Assembly (NCBI GenBank): GCA_013368315.1
Contig: JAACJM010000119.1
Location: 1 to 64,000, forward strand
Reading direction: 5' to 3'
Length of the DNA: 64,000 nt
Source: Tetrapyrgos nigripes
Lineage: Eukaryota; Basidiomycota; Agaricomycetes; Agaricales; Campanellaceae
Notes under the pieces: model-generated
Seen by the model: the letters and a program-made list of their open reading frames with translations, nothing else
Database searches by the model: none
What the model was told of the DNA's origin: nothing
Made by a program: the position numbers and the translations under genes
Shown here: one piece after another, positions 54,459-64,000 of the stretch
How positions within the stretch are numbered: position 1 is the stretch's first letter
Layout of the letters: each line of letters opens with the position of its first letter

Positions 54459-56167
54459 TCAGCCTGGATGTCCTGCAGTGAGACTATCATGATGCATCTT
54501 AACTATGTCTCTACGTAATTGTTGGTTGTAGGGGACGTAAACTTTTCCTTGGAACAAAATAATCCCATCTTCATAATTCCATTCCTCTAGGTTTTTGACC
54601 AGCAAGCATGGACCATCGTTTAAGATGACTTCCTTGTCTTTCTTTGGACACTTTTTAATTCGTCTTCTCAGTTCAGCGTCTCCAATCACAATTACTGATC
54701 CCGGTCTCGTAGCTCGAATTCTGAAGAACTTGGGGTCTAGTAATACTCTATCCTTATTGTCGTCATTGACCCCCTCTTTATGATCTGGCCTTCGAGAGAG
54801 AGGATCACTTTGATTAAGGCTTCCAGGTTTATGGATAAGGATGAAGTCAAATCTGGTAAGAAATAGAGCCATTCTTACTTGTCGTTGGCTCAGTTTCTGG
54901 GAGGTAGTGAAGTATTCCAGATTTTTGTGGTCAGTGAGGATTTCAATAGTATGTGGTGCACCTTCAAGATAGTGTCGCCAAGCCTCCAATGCCCATATGA
55001 TCGCTAACAACTCTTTATCGTGAATGTCATAGTTTCGTTCAGTCTCAGACAAAGATTTCGATAGGTAAGCAACTGGATGCCACTTATCATCTGACCCTTT
55101 CGGTGACAGGATACCTCTGGTGGCATAGTCAGAAGCATCTACTTCTACTCAATATGGTTTAGAATGATCAGGCATTAAAAGGACTGGTGAAGAAGTAAAC
55201 ACATCTTTGAGGGCTTGAAAACTTTTTTCAGCATCCACAGACCATTTCCACAGTTCATCCTTCTTTGTAAGATCGAAAAGTGGTCGAGCAACTTTAGAAA
55301 AATCATGTATCAACCGACGATAGAAGTTTCCAAATCCTAGGAATGATTGAACATCCTTGACTTTTCGTGGGGTTGGCCATTCAGTAACACCTTTGACTTT
55401 GATAGGATCCATTGCCAATGTGTTATGAGATACAATAAGACCTAGGAACTCTACTGAGCTCGCTTCAAAGGTGCATTTTCTGGTTTGGCATAAAGGTCAT
55501 TCTCTTGGAGTCGTGCGAGTACTTGTTTGACTATTTGTTGATGTTCTTCTAGAGTCTCTGTGAAGATTAAGATGTCGTCCATGTCGATGACCACCTTTCC
55601 AGAATCGATGAGATCTTTAAAAAGAGTGTTCATCATTGCCTGGGATGTTGCAGGAGGGTTCATAAGACCAAAGAACATCACTGTTGGTTTGAAACGTCCT
55701 CTATTTGTCTTAAACGCAGCTTTCCACTCATCTCCTTCTTTTATTTGAACATTGTTATATCCCCATCAAAGGTCGATTTTTGAAAAAAACTTGTGCTCCT
55801 TTAAGTTTGTCGACCAAGGGTATTCATTCTTGACAGTTCCTTTATTTAATGCTTGATAGTCCTGTACAGGGTGTAGTTTTCCGTCTTTTTTTTTAACAAA
55901 GAAGAAGGGACTTGCCATGGGAGACTTCAACGGTCTTATGTACTCCTTCTCCAAGTTCTCATCAATGAATTTGTCAAGTTCCTTTTGTTCATTAGCAGAC
56001 AAGGGGTAGGTTTCGCAAGGGCAAGGTTCAAAATCCAGTTTCAGGTCAATGGCATGATCCCATTCACCGCGTCTTGGTAGTCGTTCTGGAGTTTGTTTAT
56101 CAAAAACTGGTAAAAACTGATGATATTGGGGTGGAATCTTATCTGTGAGTGGTACGTCCTCTTTCAT
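54459..56167 (-). pseudogene. Gypsy reverse transcriptase and RNase H
   Basis: RT: CETYPLSANEQKELDKFIDE, SPFFFVKKKDGKLHPVQDYQ, FSKIDL then a TGA (55766-55768) before WGYNNV, FGLMNPPATSQAMMNTLF and IDMDDILIF (the catalytic pair of Asp). A 1-nt loss in an A run breaks the frame near 55480. Then FLGFGNFYRRLIHDFSKVA, a TGA at 55149-55151, VEVDASDYA, and RNase H with YDIHDKELLAIIWALEAWR and LTDHKNLEYF. Confidence 0.85.
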
Positions 56168-56426
56168 CTTGTGGGAGCTTTCGTAAATCCTGCATGAATA
56201 GGTATTTCCATATCTGATATCGGGTACTCCTCTTCTTTTTCAAACAGACTCTCTATCACCTCTTGTTCCCACTGTCTCAGAACATCCTTCTGATCAAATT
56301 CTTCTTCAGTAAAAATAGTTGTAGATTCTGAGGAACAGTGAAAGGATCAAATTGGAACTCGACAGCGTTGACCTGTCACTTTTGGCTGTGCAATTGGTTT
56401 AAACTGTCCGATTGGTTCTGACCATT

Positions 56427-57000
56427 TCACTTGGTAATCCTTGTGATTGGTTCATGGATCGATAATAGTAGACTTGGGGAATTTGGGTTTGGTGCGTAGT
56501 GTAGGATGGGGGGTTGTTCCAGAATACATGTTCCAGGACATCTAACCATATCCACCTTAGAAAATGACCAATCTACCTCTGGATTATGCTCTTCCAACCA
56601 ATCAGTACCAAGGATTACATCATGATCTCCAATGTCCATAACATAAAATTCAGCTGTCTCTTTGTGATACGATCTTTTGTCTTGAGAGTAGATACATAGT
56701 TTTTGAATAGTATAATGGTGTACCCATCCCATGGTGTTTTCAGAACCATCAACATTGCATACAGGGAAAGGGTTTTTGATATGAAGGAGGGTTAAACAAT
56801 TCTCTTGTGCAAAACAGCTGTTGATAATAATGCCTTCTGCACCACTGTCTATTAGAGCTTCTGCATCGATTTTTCTACCAGTGATTTTGCCAATAAGTTT
56901 GGTTTTAAGTGTTATTGAAGGTACCTGTCAGTTACAAGTGACTGCCAACATTCTCAATTCTGAAGGAAAGGTATGCTCACAAAAGGGGTTTAAAACATGA
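56427..57000 (-). pseudogene. Gypsy aspartic protease region
   Basis: The active-site DSGAEGIIINS is encoded near 56830-56870 in one frame. Downstream, FYVMDIGDHDVILGTDWLEE (ILGTDWL box) is in the frame 56427-56732. Frame breaks lie between. Confidence 0.7.
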
Positions 57001-57067
57001 TATTGATTGTTCTTATATTGTCCAGTGTATTGTACAGCTCCTCCCGATGACATAGCAGGGGAGTATT

Positions 57068-58330
57068 TCAAAAATCCATCATCTTCGCCATGACATCCTT
57101 CGAATATACACTAGCCTGTTCCTTTTCCTCTCCTTCCAAACTCTTGACCTTGTTCATCATATCTGAGATATCTTTGATTACATTACACAAGGAAGACAAT
57201 GTTTGAGCCACTGTTACCGGTGGTGAACTGGATGACAACAATGGAGTTGAAGTTTCGGCTGCCCTAATGGTATGAGGAGGGAACTTTTGAGAGGTATTTT
57301 GAGACGTTGAAGACCTTGGAGTATTGTTCGGGAATGTCGGGCATTTATTGCTCATGTGTCCAGGTTGCCTACATGTGAAGCATGCTCCTAGTTTCTGGAG
57401 TCGGTCCCTTTCTTCGGTCGTCAGTTTGGGTAAAGGAGTAAAGGACGAGTTAGCACCACATTCATGCTTGCCACCATCTGTCCTTGAGGAGGACCCGAGT
57501 TCATCCTTGGCATAGAGAATGATCTCGATCGTCCTTCTTTCTCTCTTTCATTTATCCATTCTGAATGGAGATCCATTGCCCTTTCCCTATACTCATCGAA
57601 GTCCTTCCACTTTGGCCACGTTCCCACCACTGACTTCCGAAGATCTCTCGAAAGACCTGCCTTATAGAAGTCCAGAAGAGCTGTTTCTCCATAGTCCGAC
57701 TCTTCTCTATATGTATTGAAGATACTATTATAGCTACTGATGTCCGTTCCCTTCATTCTAGCATTCTTGATCTTATTTCCCACAACCTCATCAGCAGCAA
57801 GGGCTTTGAAATCCTTTTTGAACCTATCCTTTACCTACTTTAACGTTGTCCATTGTCTTTCTTCTGGTTTGAGTTTTGTATCTTCCTCATCCTCTTCTTG
57901 CTCTGTGATTTGTTGGGTTTCCCAATCTCCTCCCTTTTCTCCTGTGAAGAACAAGAGGAATAAAGACACCTTGGAGTCCTCAGTCAAGTACCTGGCTTTG
58001 TTCTGACATAGGTAGTTGTTGAACGAGGCTAGCCACTGCTCCGCCTCATCACATTCTCCATTAAAAGTATCAGGCTTCCTCCCTTGTTCAGTTAGCTGGT
58101 TCGCCTGGATCTGATGGATCTGGAGATGGAGAAGGATTTGGACAGTGTGGGGCTATGGATGGTCCTTTGTTAGATGGAATTGCAGGAGAAGAAGGTTCGT
58201 TTGGATCTGATGGATTGGGAGAAGGATCTCGGGGAGGGGTTGATGGGTTATTAGAAGGTGGATCTGGTAATGGATCTGATGCAGAAGATGGATCAGGTGG
58301 TACAAGAGAAGAGGGTTCTGGATTCGGTTG
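57068..58330 (-). pseudogene. Gypsy gag (capsid and zinc knuckle)
   Basis: A capsid-like helical part (SSYNSIFNTYREESDYGETA; DFYKAGLSRDLRKSV) lies at 57500-57830. A zinc knuckle of the CFTCRQPGHMSNKCP type straddles 57340-57390. The N-terminal part (58100-58330) is rich in Pro, Ser and Asp. Stops interrupt the frame. Confidence 0.7.
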
Positions 58331-59262
58331 AGTGTTTGTTCTGGTTCAGTTTTGGAGTTGATAATAGGATGAGCTTTTCAAATAGCAAGCTCCTGGTTAT
58401 TGATAGGAAGTGTTTGAGTATTGTACCTGTTAATACAGGGCTGGTTTTCAAACTCTCTGAGTTATAATTGCAATCAAGAACCCTTTGTTTGAAGAAGACA
58501 TGTGGACAATCTGCACAGGGAAGATTTGGATCTGCAGATGTGGACCGTCGACTTGTCATATACTCTTTCTACAATCTCTTAGGGTCTTCTTTTCTACCCT
58601 TTAAATCACCACGAGGATTTGAAGATAAAGGAGGTAGGTGTGCCGTAGTCTGTAAGGGATGGTGTAGGTATATTGTACTCTCTGAGAAACAGAGGTCCCA
58701 TAATCCTAACAACAGTTTCCTCAGTATCGAGATCGAGGGTGACTCAGATGTACGAATAGATGGAAAGGATCATGTCGCCTGGTCCCAGTTTCCAAACCCA
58801 ATGATGTGTACAGATAAAGTTTTGATCGTAACTCCAAGGATCTGCCTGAATGCCTACTGTGTGGCTGCACCAGTACTTGGTGTGTGGTAGATAGAGTGGA
58901 AGAGGAGGTTGTTCATAGTTAGGTGGGTTCTCAGGAGGTTTGAAATGAATCCCAGAGAATGGAGAAGACAGGACGGAAGGAATACAACACTTGCAATAGA
59001 GATTGGTGATGAAGGAGTCAAGAACGAATGGTTATGGCCTAATTGACACCAATTCAACACAAAAGACACCTAGTCCCTTGTAGGCTACAACACCTAGTTG
59101 TTAACCAATGGATATAAGAGGAATACAATGCTTGCAGTATGATATGGATGAGATATAGACAAAAATGAAAGTAGTTGAGAATCAGGATAAACAGAATAGA
59201 GGAGAAAGGAACTCAAATAGTGAGGTGGGTGTATGGGAGTTCATTCATGTGTCTAGGCCATT

Positions 59263-59708
59263 GGTACACTCAATAACAAACCACCCAAGTCACACAGAGA
59301 CAAGATTGATTGAGAAATAGAGAGATAGATAGAGAGCAAGAGTAAGCTGACTATGCTCTACACTGTGTAGTACTAGTATGGAGTGAAGAAAAAGTGAACG
59401 AACTAAAGGACTAACTAGAATGTCAAGTGGTTTGTATAGAAAAACAATGAATAAGTGATAGGAACAAGATAGGAGAAACATGGGAGAAAATGGAGAAACA
59501 GGGAAAAGATAGGAAAAGATAAGATTGATCGAATGGAAGATTGATTGATAGTTATTATAAAGTTTGACAGGTTCTATAAGGTTCAAAGTCAGTAACATAA
59601 AGTTTAAAAGGGTTTATCAAGGAAATGCAATAGACAAGTGATCAGAAAATGGGTTTGATAATGAAGTGGAAGAAGAAGGAGGACAAAGAACTGTAGCAGT
59701 TTGTGACA
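59263..59708 (-). repeat. 5' LTR of the Gypsy element
   Basis: 446 bp with TG...CA ends on the minus strand. The sequence next to it on the internal side reads (minus) atggcctagacacatgaatg; a TGG one base inside the LTR boundary may mark the primer-binding site, but I could not assign a tRNA. Confidence 0.9.
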
Positions 59709-60499
59709 GAAGATATCAGTGGAAGTAGAGCAGAATGTTATACCAACATATTTAAATTTGTTGGTAAGCTTGAGTGGACAGCTGTTGACTGTGAAGTTAG
59801 GCAGACAATCTGAAGGGGAGAGACCAAGGATGTAGTTGATAGAGTCTGTTTGCAGACACATATTGCCAAAGATCATCCCTTCTGATTTGGAAGGGCTGAG
59901 AGATAGAAAGTTGTCATAACACCAATGTTGTAGCTCATTAAGGTGTGTTGAAGACCTGAAGTGGAGATGATTACCATGTCATCAGGATGATTAGCTAAAG
60001 AGAAGGTTAAGAGATAAAGGCTCCAGAGCATTGGAGATGCAGGGTCACCCATAAGAACCCTGGAACCAGTCTCAAAGTCATCAGAGATGGCATTGCTTTG
60101 GATGAGATGGAAGTGTATATCAGTATATAGATTCTGGAGCCAGTCGTAATACATTCCTGTAAGTCCCAGGTCCTTGAGATGGTTCCAGAGGTCATTGTGG
60201 TTTGTAGAGGGGAAAGTGTTGGAGATATCTACAAAGGCAACAAAGAGAGTTTGATTACGTTTGTGAGCATGTTCAATCAGAGAGCATAAGATAAACACAT
60301 TGTTATGTGTATGATGCCCAGTGCAAAACCTGTTTTGAGAGGGGGGAATCAAGTTACTGAGTTCAGCAGTGTTTGTGAGTTTGTGGAGTACTAGTAGTGT
60401 TCCAAACTTCAGGAAACAACTTTCAAGCACAATAGCGCAGTAGTTGTTAGCATTGGAGAGGTCTACCTTGTTTAGGCAAGGCAGAGAGTAGGGTTGCAC
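59709..60499 (-). pseudogene. LINE reverse transcriptase (upstream half)
   Basis: PPSQNRFCTGHHTHNNVFIL, the motif A stretch FVAFVDISNTFPSTNHNDLW, motif B RVLMGDPASPMLWSLYL, and HPDDMVI as the Asp-Asp box. After a frame change NKFKYVGITFC follows, and the Gypsy LTR interrupts at 59708. The protein resumes at 52493. Frames and stops show decay. Confidence 0.8.
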
Positions 60500-61256
60500 T
60501 GTATATGTGTGTGTGTGTGTACTCTCATGTGTATCTCTGCTCAGTTTCTCTTTTGTAGTTATTCAAAGGTTGCGGTGTGCATGTTGTTCAGTATATGCAC
60601 TCGTGATTGGCAGATTGGTGGCAGACTCACAGAGTCACCAAAGGTACATTTCTGTGGTCTCTTGTAGTTAGTTTGCTAACTCGTTTGTTTCAGTTCGTTC
60701 ATTGGGGCTCAGGTACATTCGACTGCTTGGATGAGATAGTGTCGGCAGGTTTCTGTATACATAATGTACATTAGTAGAAAAAGATGTACAATACTACAAA
60801 ATGGATGATTTCTGATGATTTCTGACACTATCTGGCCTGGTCCAAAAGGTGTCATTGAACAAATCCTCGACATTTTGCCCAGACACAGCCAGAAATAGCC
60901 AGAAATAAATCAGGTATATGTTCATTTTCTGATGTCTTTCTGGCCAGATCTGAAATGGTTGGCAGGAGCCATATTTTCAGAAGTGGTTGGTTATAGTGGG
61001 TTGTGGCCAGCATTGTTTTTGACTGGGCCTGATGTATTGGAGTGTGGGTGTAGAGAAAGGTAAGATTTAACCTGCTCAATGTCTGCTACGGTTACTTCAG
61101 AGTTTAATGTAGGAAAGCAGGACATTGGCGAAGTGCAGCCTCAAGGATGAGCTCTCGTGTTTTGCTTGTGTAGGTGTTCCATATTGAAATGGGAGGATTG
61201 GGGATCAGGAGGGTTTAGATGAGGTTTAAAACAGTTGTAGAGATGATTTAGCAATA
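60500..61256. other. Non-coding stretch inside the LINE
   Basis: A (TG)n microsatellite near 60505-60522, then about 700 bp without LINE motifs, including repeated gccagaaata and ctttctggccagatctg. It may be a small insertion between the RNase H and RT parts. Confidence 0.45.
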
Positions 61257-62096
61257 CTAGGGGTGGAGGTAAGAAAGGGTATCAAAGCTTTTTGTAAAGC
61301 TTCCAGAATGCTGCAGGGTAGTGCTAGCTTCCACAATGTGATCTCGCATCATAGTCTGCAGGTGGCATCGTGAGGAACGACCACAGTTGGTGATGTGGCC
61401 AGAGTTCTTCCTGAAAATGTGCTTGACAGCAGGCTGGGAGGGTTGTTTCGAGGGAAATGTTGTAGAGACCTTGGGTTGAGTAGGGCCATGAGATGGCGAA
61501 GGAAATGGAGGAGGGGGAGGTACAAAGGAGAAATCGTCAGGGTCACCAGAGACAGGAAGAGGGAGATGGCAACCAGTCTTAGCTAGCTGATCAGCATTGT
61601 CATTATGATCATTACCCAAATGGGCCTTAACCTTAACAAATTGCACAGGTGCAGATTGGGATGCAATCCAGAGAACAATATTTTTCAGCAGATCTCCATG
61701 AGGAACAGACCAACCACATTTGGCACACACCAGTGCCCAGTAGGTGAGAGAATTGATTAAATATTCTGAGTTGGTATGGATGAGAAGAGAGCAGTTGGGG
61801 GTTGATAGCTGAAGGGCAGTGAGGACAGCATATAATTCAGCTTGATTGTTTGTTTGAGAGCCAGGGACACATTTTGTGCAGTTGAGCAGGTTGCCATGGC
61901 CAAAGAAAACCCCTGATCCTGCAGTTGCATTAGAGTGGCCAGGGTGCATACAGGCACCATCAGTATAGACTTTAAGCGGCAGTTGAGAATGTTCACACAA
62001 GGGGGCAGCACCATAGATTTTCCCCCATTGTTCTTCTAAGCTCAGAGGATCAGTGTGTAGGATTTCATCAAGTAGGCGGTCAAGGTGAGTGATCAA
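61257..62096 (-). pseudogene. LINE RNase H domain located upstream of RT
   Basis: RNase H motifs in order: LKVYTDGACMHPGHSNATAG (first Asp), NNQAELYAVLTALQ (Glu), LLIHTNSEYLINSL (third position Asn instead of the usual Asp), and HNDNADQLAKTG (last Asp). The 279-codon frame is open. It lies between the endonuclease and RT on the minus strand. Confidence 0.8.
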
Positions 62097-62167
62097 AGGG
62101 GTATGGAACTGCAGCCGACTGTGTCAGGGTAGAGGAGAGTGACTATTTGAAGACCCTCCAGGTACAA

Positions 62168-62827
62168 TCAGTATAAAGTTAAAAAGGAGTGGTCAGACCA
62201 CTCAGTACATGGAGATACAGACAAATCTGAGATAAAAGGAGGGCAGTCATGAGACATCAAGCAGTAGTCAATAACAGAACAATGATACATGGTTTCGCTG
62301 TTGGTATCAGTCCCAGCATTGTGGTGTTCAGTGAACTCAAAATGGTCACTGGGGATTCCCTTGGAACCATTAAGTATGACCATGTCACAGGAAGCCAAGA
62401 ACTCAAGAAGACGTTTGCCATGAGTATCAGGTGGCTTTGAGTCGAGGGAGATGTGGAGAGGATGACTGTCAGATACCCTAGCAAGACCAGTTCTCGCATT
62501 GAGATCACCCATGAATATTAGAGGGTAACCTTGTTCATTTGGCGAGTTTAATTTTACTGCAGAGAAATTCAAAGGGCTCTGTCACTGTCTAGTCATGCCA
62601 GTCAAGGCAAGAGTGTTGGGGCAAAACATAGGAATTCATTATTAAAGTACCATTGACTTCAACAGTGAGAATATCAGGATGCATGCATTGAGGGAAGAAC
62701 AGACTAAAGTCGCAACACCACCCCAGGGAAAAGTGAGGTCAGAGCAGACACAGCTTCTGGTGTACACAACAAATCCTTCAGGGATGGGAATGTTCTCATG
62801 GCCATAGCAATGTGTTTCTTGGATCAA
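62168..62827 (-). pseudogene. LINE APE-type endonuclease
   Basis: IQETHCYGHENIPIPEGF (the Glu motif), IFMGDLNARTG (GDxN), SVIDYCLMS and EWSDHSFLTL (SDH) are the APE endonuclease signatures that nick target DNA for target-primed reverse transcription. Frames are broken near 62640. Confidence 0.8.
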
Positions 62828-62890
62828 GAAGATATCAATATTCTTGAGAAATTCAGAGTTGCTGTCAAATGTCCCATTAAGGTTCCAGCT

Positions 62891-63804
62891 TCATATGGTC
62901 AAGGTAGATGGATTGTTTTCATTGATGTGAGCAGTAAACATAGAAGATGGCGCAGTAGAAATACAAGAAGGCAGCGAGCTATTACTAGTTGTACAATCAC
63001 TATCAGAGGATGATGAAACAGAGTCAGGAAGCTGTGGAGTTGAGGTAATGGAGGTAAAATCACAAAGGCTATTACAAGCAGGATCAGAGGTGCTACTACA
63101 GACACAGTGAAAGCTGTGCAGGAGTAGGGGAGGATTGGACCTGAGGAACAGGAGAATGGGATTGAGGGTGACTATCCAATCCTTCTTTAACAGAAGTATT
63201 GTTCTCATTCCCATCTGTACGCTTCTTATTGTTTCTGTTCCCAACCATAGGTTTCTTTCCTTTTCTCGATTCCTTTCCATTTCCATCAGCAGGAGTAGAT
63301 GCAGTGGCAGTGGTGTCAGATGACGAGGCTGCATTAGCGAGTTTGTTGAAAGTTTTTGTGGATTGGCCAACCATGGGACGTGCAGGGGTGGGAGTTGGCT
63401 TTCCAGGACGAAGGAGGGAACAGAGTGGGGCTGGGACAGGCTTTTTGGCAGTACAATTACCCGAATCACATGGAATGACATGATGACTCCCTAGAGCATC
63501 AATGGAAGCTGTCTCAGTGCATTTTCAGGACATATGGGTGAGATGCTGAGCTGCTAACAGTGCTCGCAGCAGACTTCATGATGTCTGTGAAGGAGGGACA
63601 TGTAGAGGGAGAGCTGTTGTCATCCACTGGTTTAGTAGGGGCAGGAGATGCTCGAGAAGTAATACCAGGAGACCTGAGACTGACACCATCATCATAGAAG
63701 GAGGAGGCGTTGACCATCTCAACATCCTGCAGCAAGGAGGAGTTGGCATGGACAGAGGGAGAGGAAGGGGACGAGTTAGCAGGGTTCAAGAGGTCTGCAT
63801 CCAT
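62891..63804 (-). pseudogene. LINE ORF1-like region
   Basis: The minus frame from 63804 (MDADLLNPANSSPSSPSVHA) and the Ser/Pro/Lys-rich frames to 62891 precede the endonuclease, as ORF1 does. No zinc knuckle or RRM is visible. It is assigned by position. Confidence 0.5.
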
Positions 63805-64000
63805 AGAAATGTAGCAAGGGCAGCATCAGTGACTAGACGAGTGGCACCAGTAGCATGGGCAGGGCCGTAAAAAGTGGAAGGAATAAGTACTTATATTCCA
63901 GTTGGGTATCCAGAAAAGTGCAGGTGCAAGGTGTGGGTGCAGGTGGTGCAAGTGCAGGAGCTGGCTGTGTTTATACTCATTTTCCTGAATGTTTACACTT

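Larger units (their letters stand above)
52494..59708 (-). mobile_element. Ty3/Gypsy chromovirus, complete but mutated, nested in a LINE
   Basis: LTRs at 52494-52909 (416 bp) and 59263-59708 (446 bp) have TG...CA ends and enclose gag, protease, RT, RNase H, integrase and a chromodomain in Gypsy order on the minus strand. The 30-bp length difference lies in one purine-rich spot (gggaaaagataggaaaagat). The reading frame is broken by several TGA codons and at least one 1-nt deletion in an A run. No clean 5-bp target duplication is visible; the flanks instead share gaagat.tc. Confidence 0.9.

Noticed and set aside
60505..60522. (TG)n tract as a regulatory Z-DNA element
   Set aside because: It is an ordinary microsatellite inside a dead LINE; nothing else supports a role.

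Overview
The window looks like genomic DNA of an Agaricomycete (mushroom-forming basidiomycete). The signs are many GT-AG introns of about 45-60 nt, a Plavaka-type (CMC) transposase, a Ty3/Gypsy chromovirus, a hAT element, LINEs, an agaric-style NLR (NB-ARC plus TPR), a QDE-1-type RNA-dependent RNA polymerase and an Mss116-type helicase. I cannot name the species. All gene models were spliced by eye, and splice phases were checked by exon length where I give exon coordinates.

Left half (1-31.9 kb): gene-dense and richer in G+C. From the left it holds the 5' end of a leftward gene; a tandem exon array (0.3-2.2 kb); a leftward WD40-like/membrane protein gene (2.26-4.69 kb, 692 aa); a leftward 409-aa gene (4.86-6.31 kb); Pro-rich and 10-residue-repeat proteins (7.2-9.0 kb); a 263-aa gene (9.95-10.9 kb); an inverted single-unit copy of the array fused to an RNase H scrap (11.9-12.8 kb); an apparently intact Plavaka transposase (12.84-16.5 kb, 1152 aa); a leftward MYND-like gene (17.6-19.1 kb, 385 aa); a second tandem exon array (19.16-21.2 kb); a degenerate RdRP with a MITE just upstream (21.3-23.6 kb); a frameshifted mitochondrial-type DEAD-box helicase (23.8-26 kb); a LINE scrap; a 50-aa membrane microprotein; a MUG113/T5orf172 (GIY-YIG-like) gene (29.0-29.6 kb); and a multi-exon gene of unknown function (30.0-31.5 kb).

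Right half (32.15-64 kb): A+T-rich, apparently poor in CpG, and almost wholly transposon-derived. The change coincides with the end of a MITE. It holds a dead hAT transposase split by another insertion; a decayed RT/RNase H retroelement; several kilobases without genes but with at least two clear inverted-repeat elements and a solo LTR; one NLR gene interrupted by a TGA codon (46.2-49.4 kb); and a LINE (50.9-63.8 kb) split by a complete but mutated Ty3/Gypsy chromovirus (52.5-59.7 kb).

Most striking observation: the two tandem arrays (and the single inverted copy) are not simple satellites. Each unit of about 470 bp contains three exon-like blocks (57, 150 and 51 bp) separated by intron-like blocks with GT..AG ends, all in phase 1, so that splicing would give an 86-residue protein repeat. 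All three copies share a leader that lies 46-80 bp head-to-head from the start codon of a different divergent gene. I did not recognise the encoded repeat.
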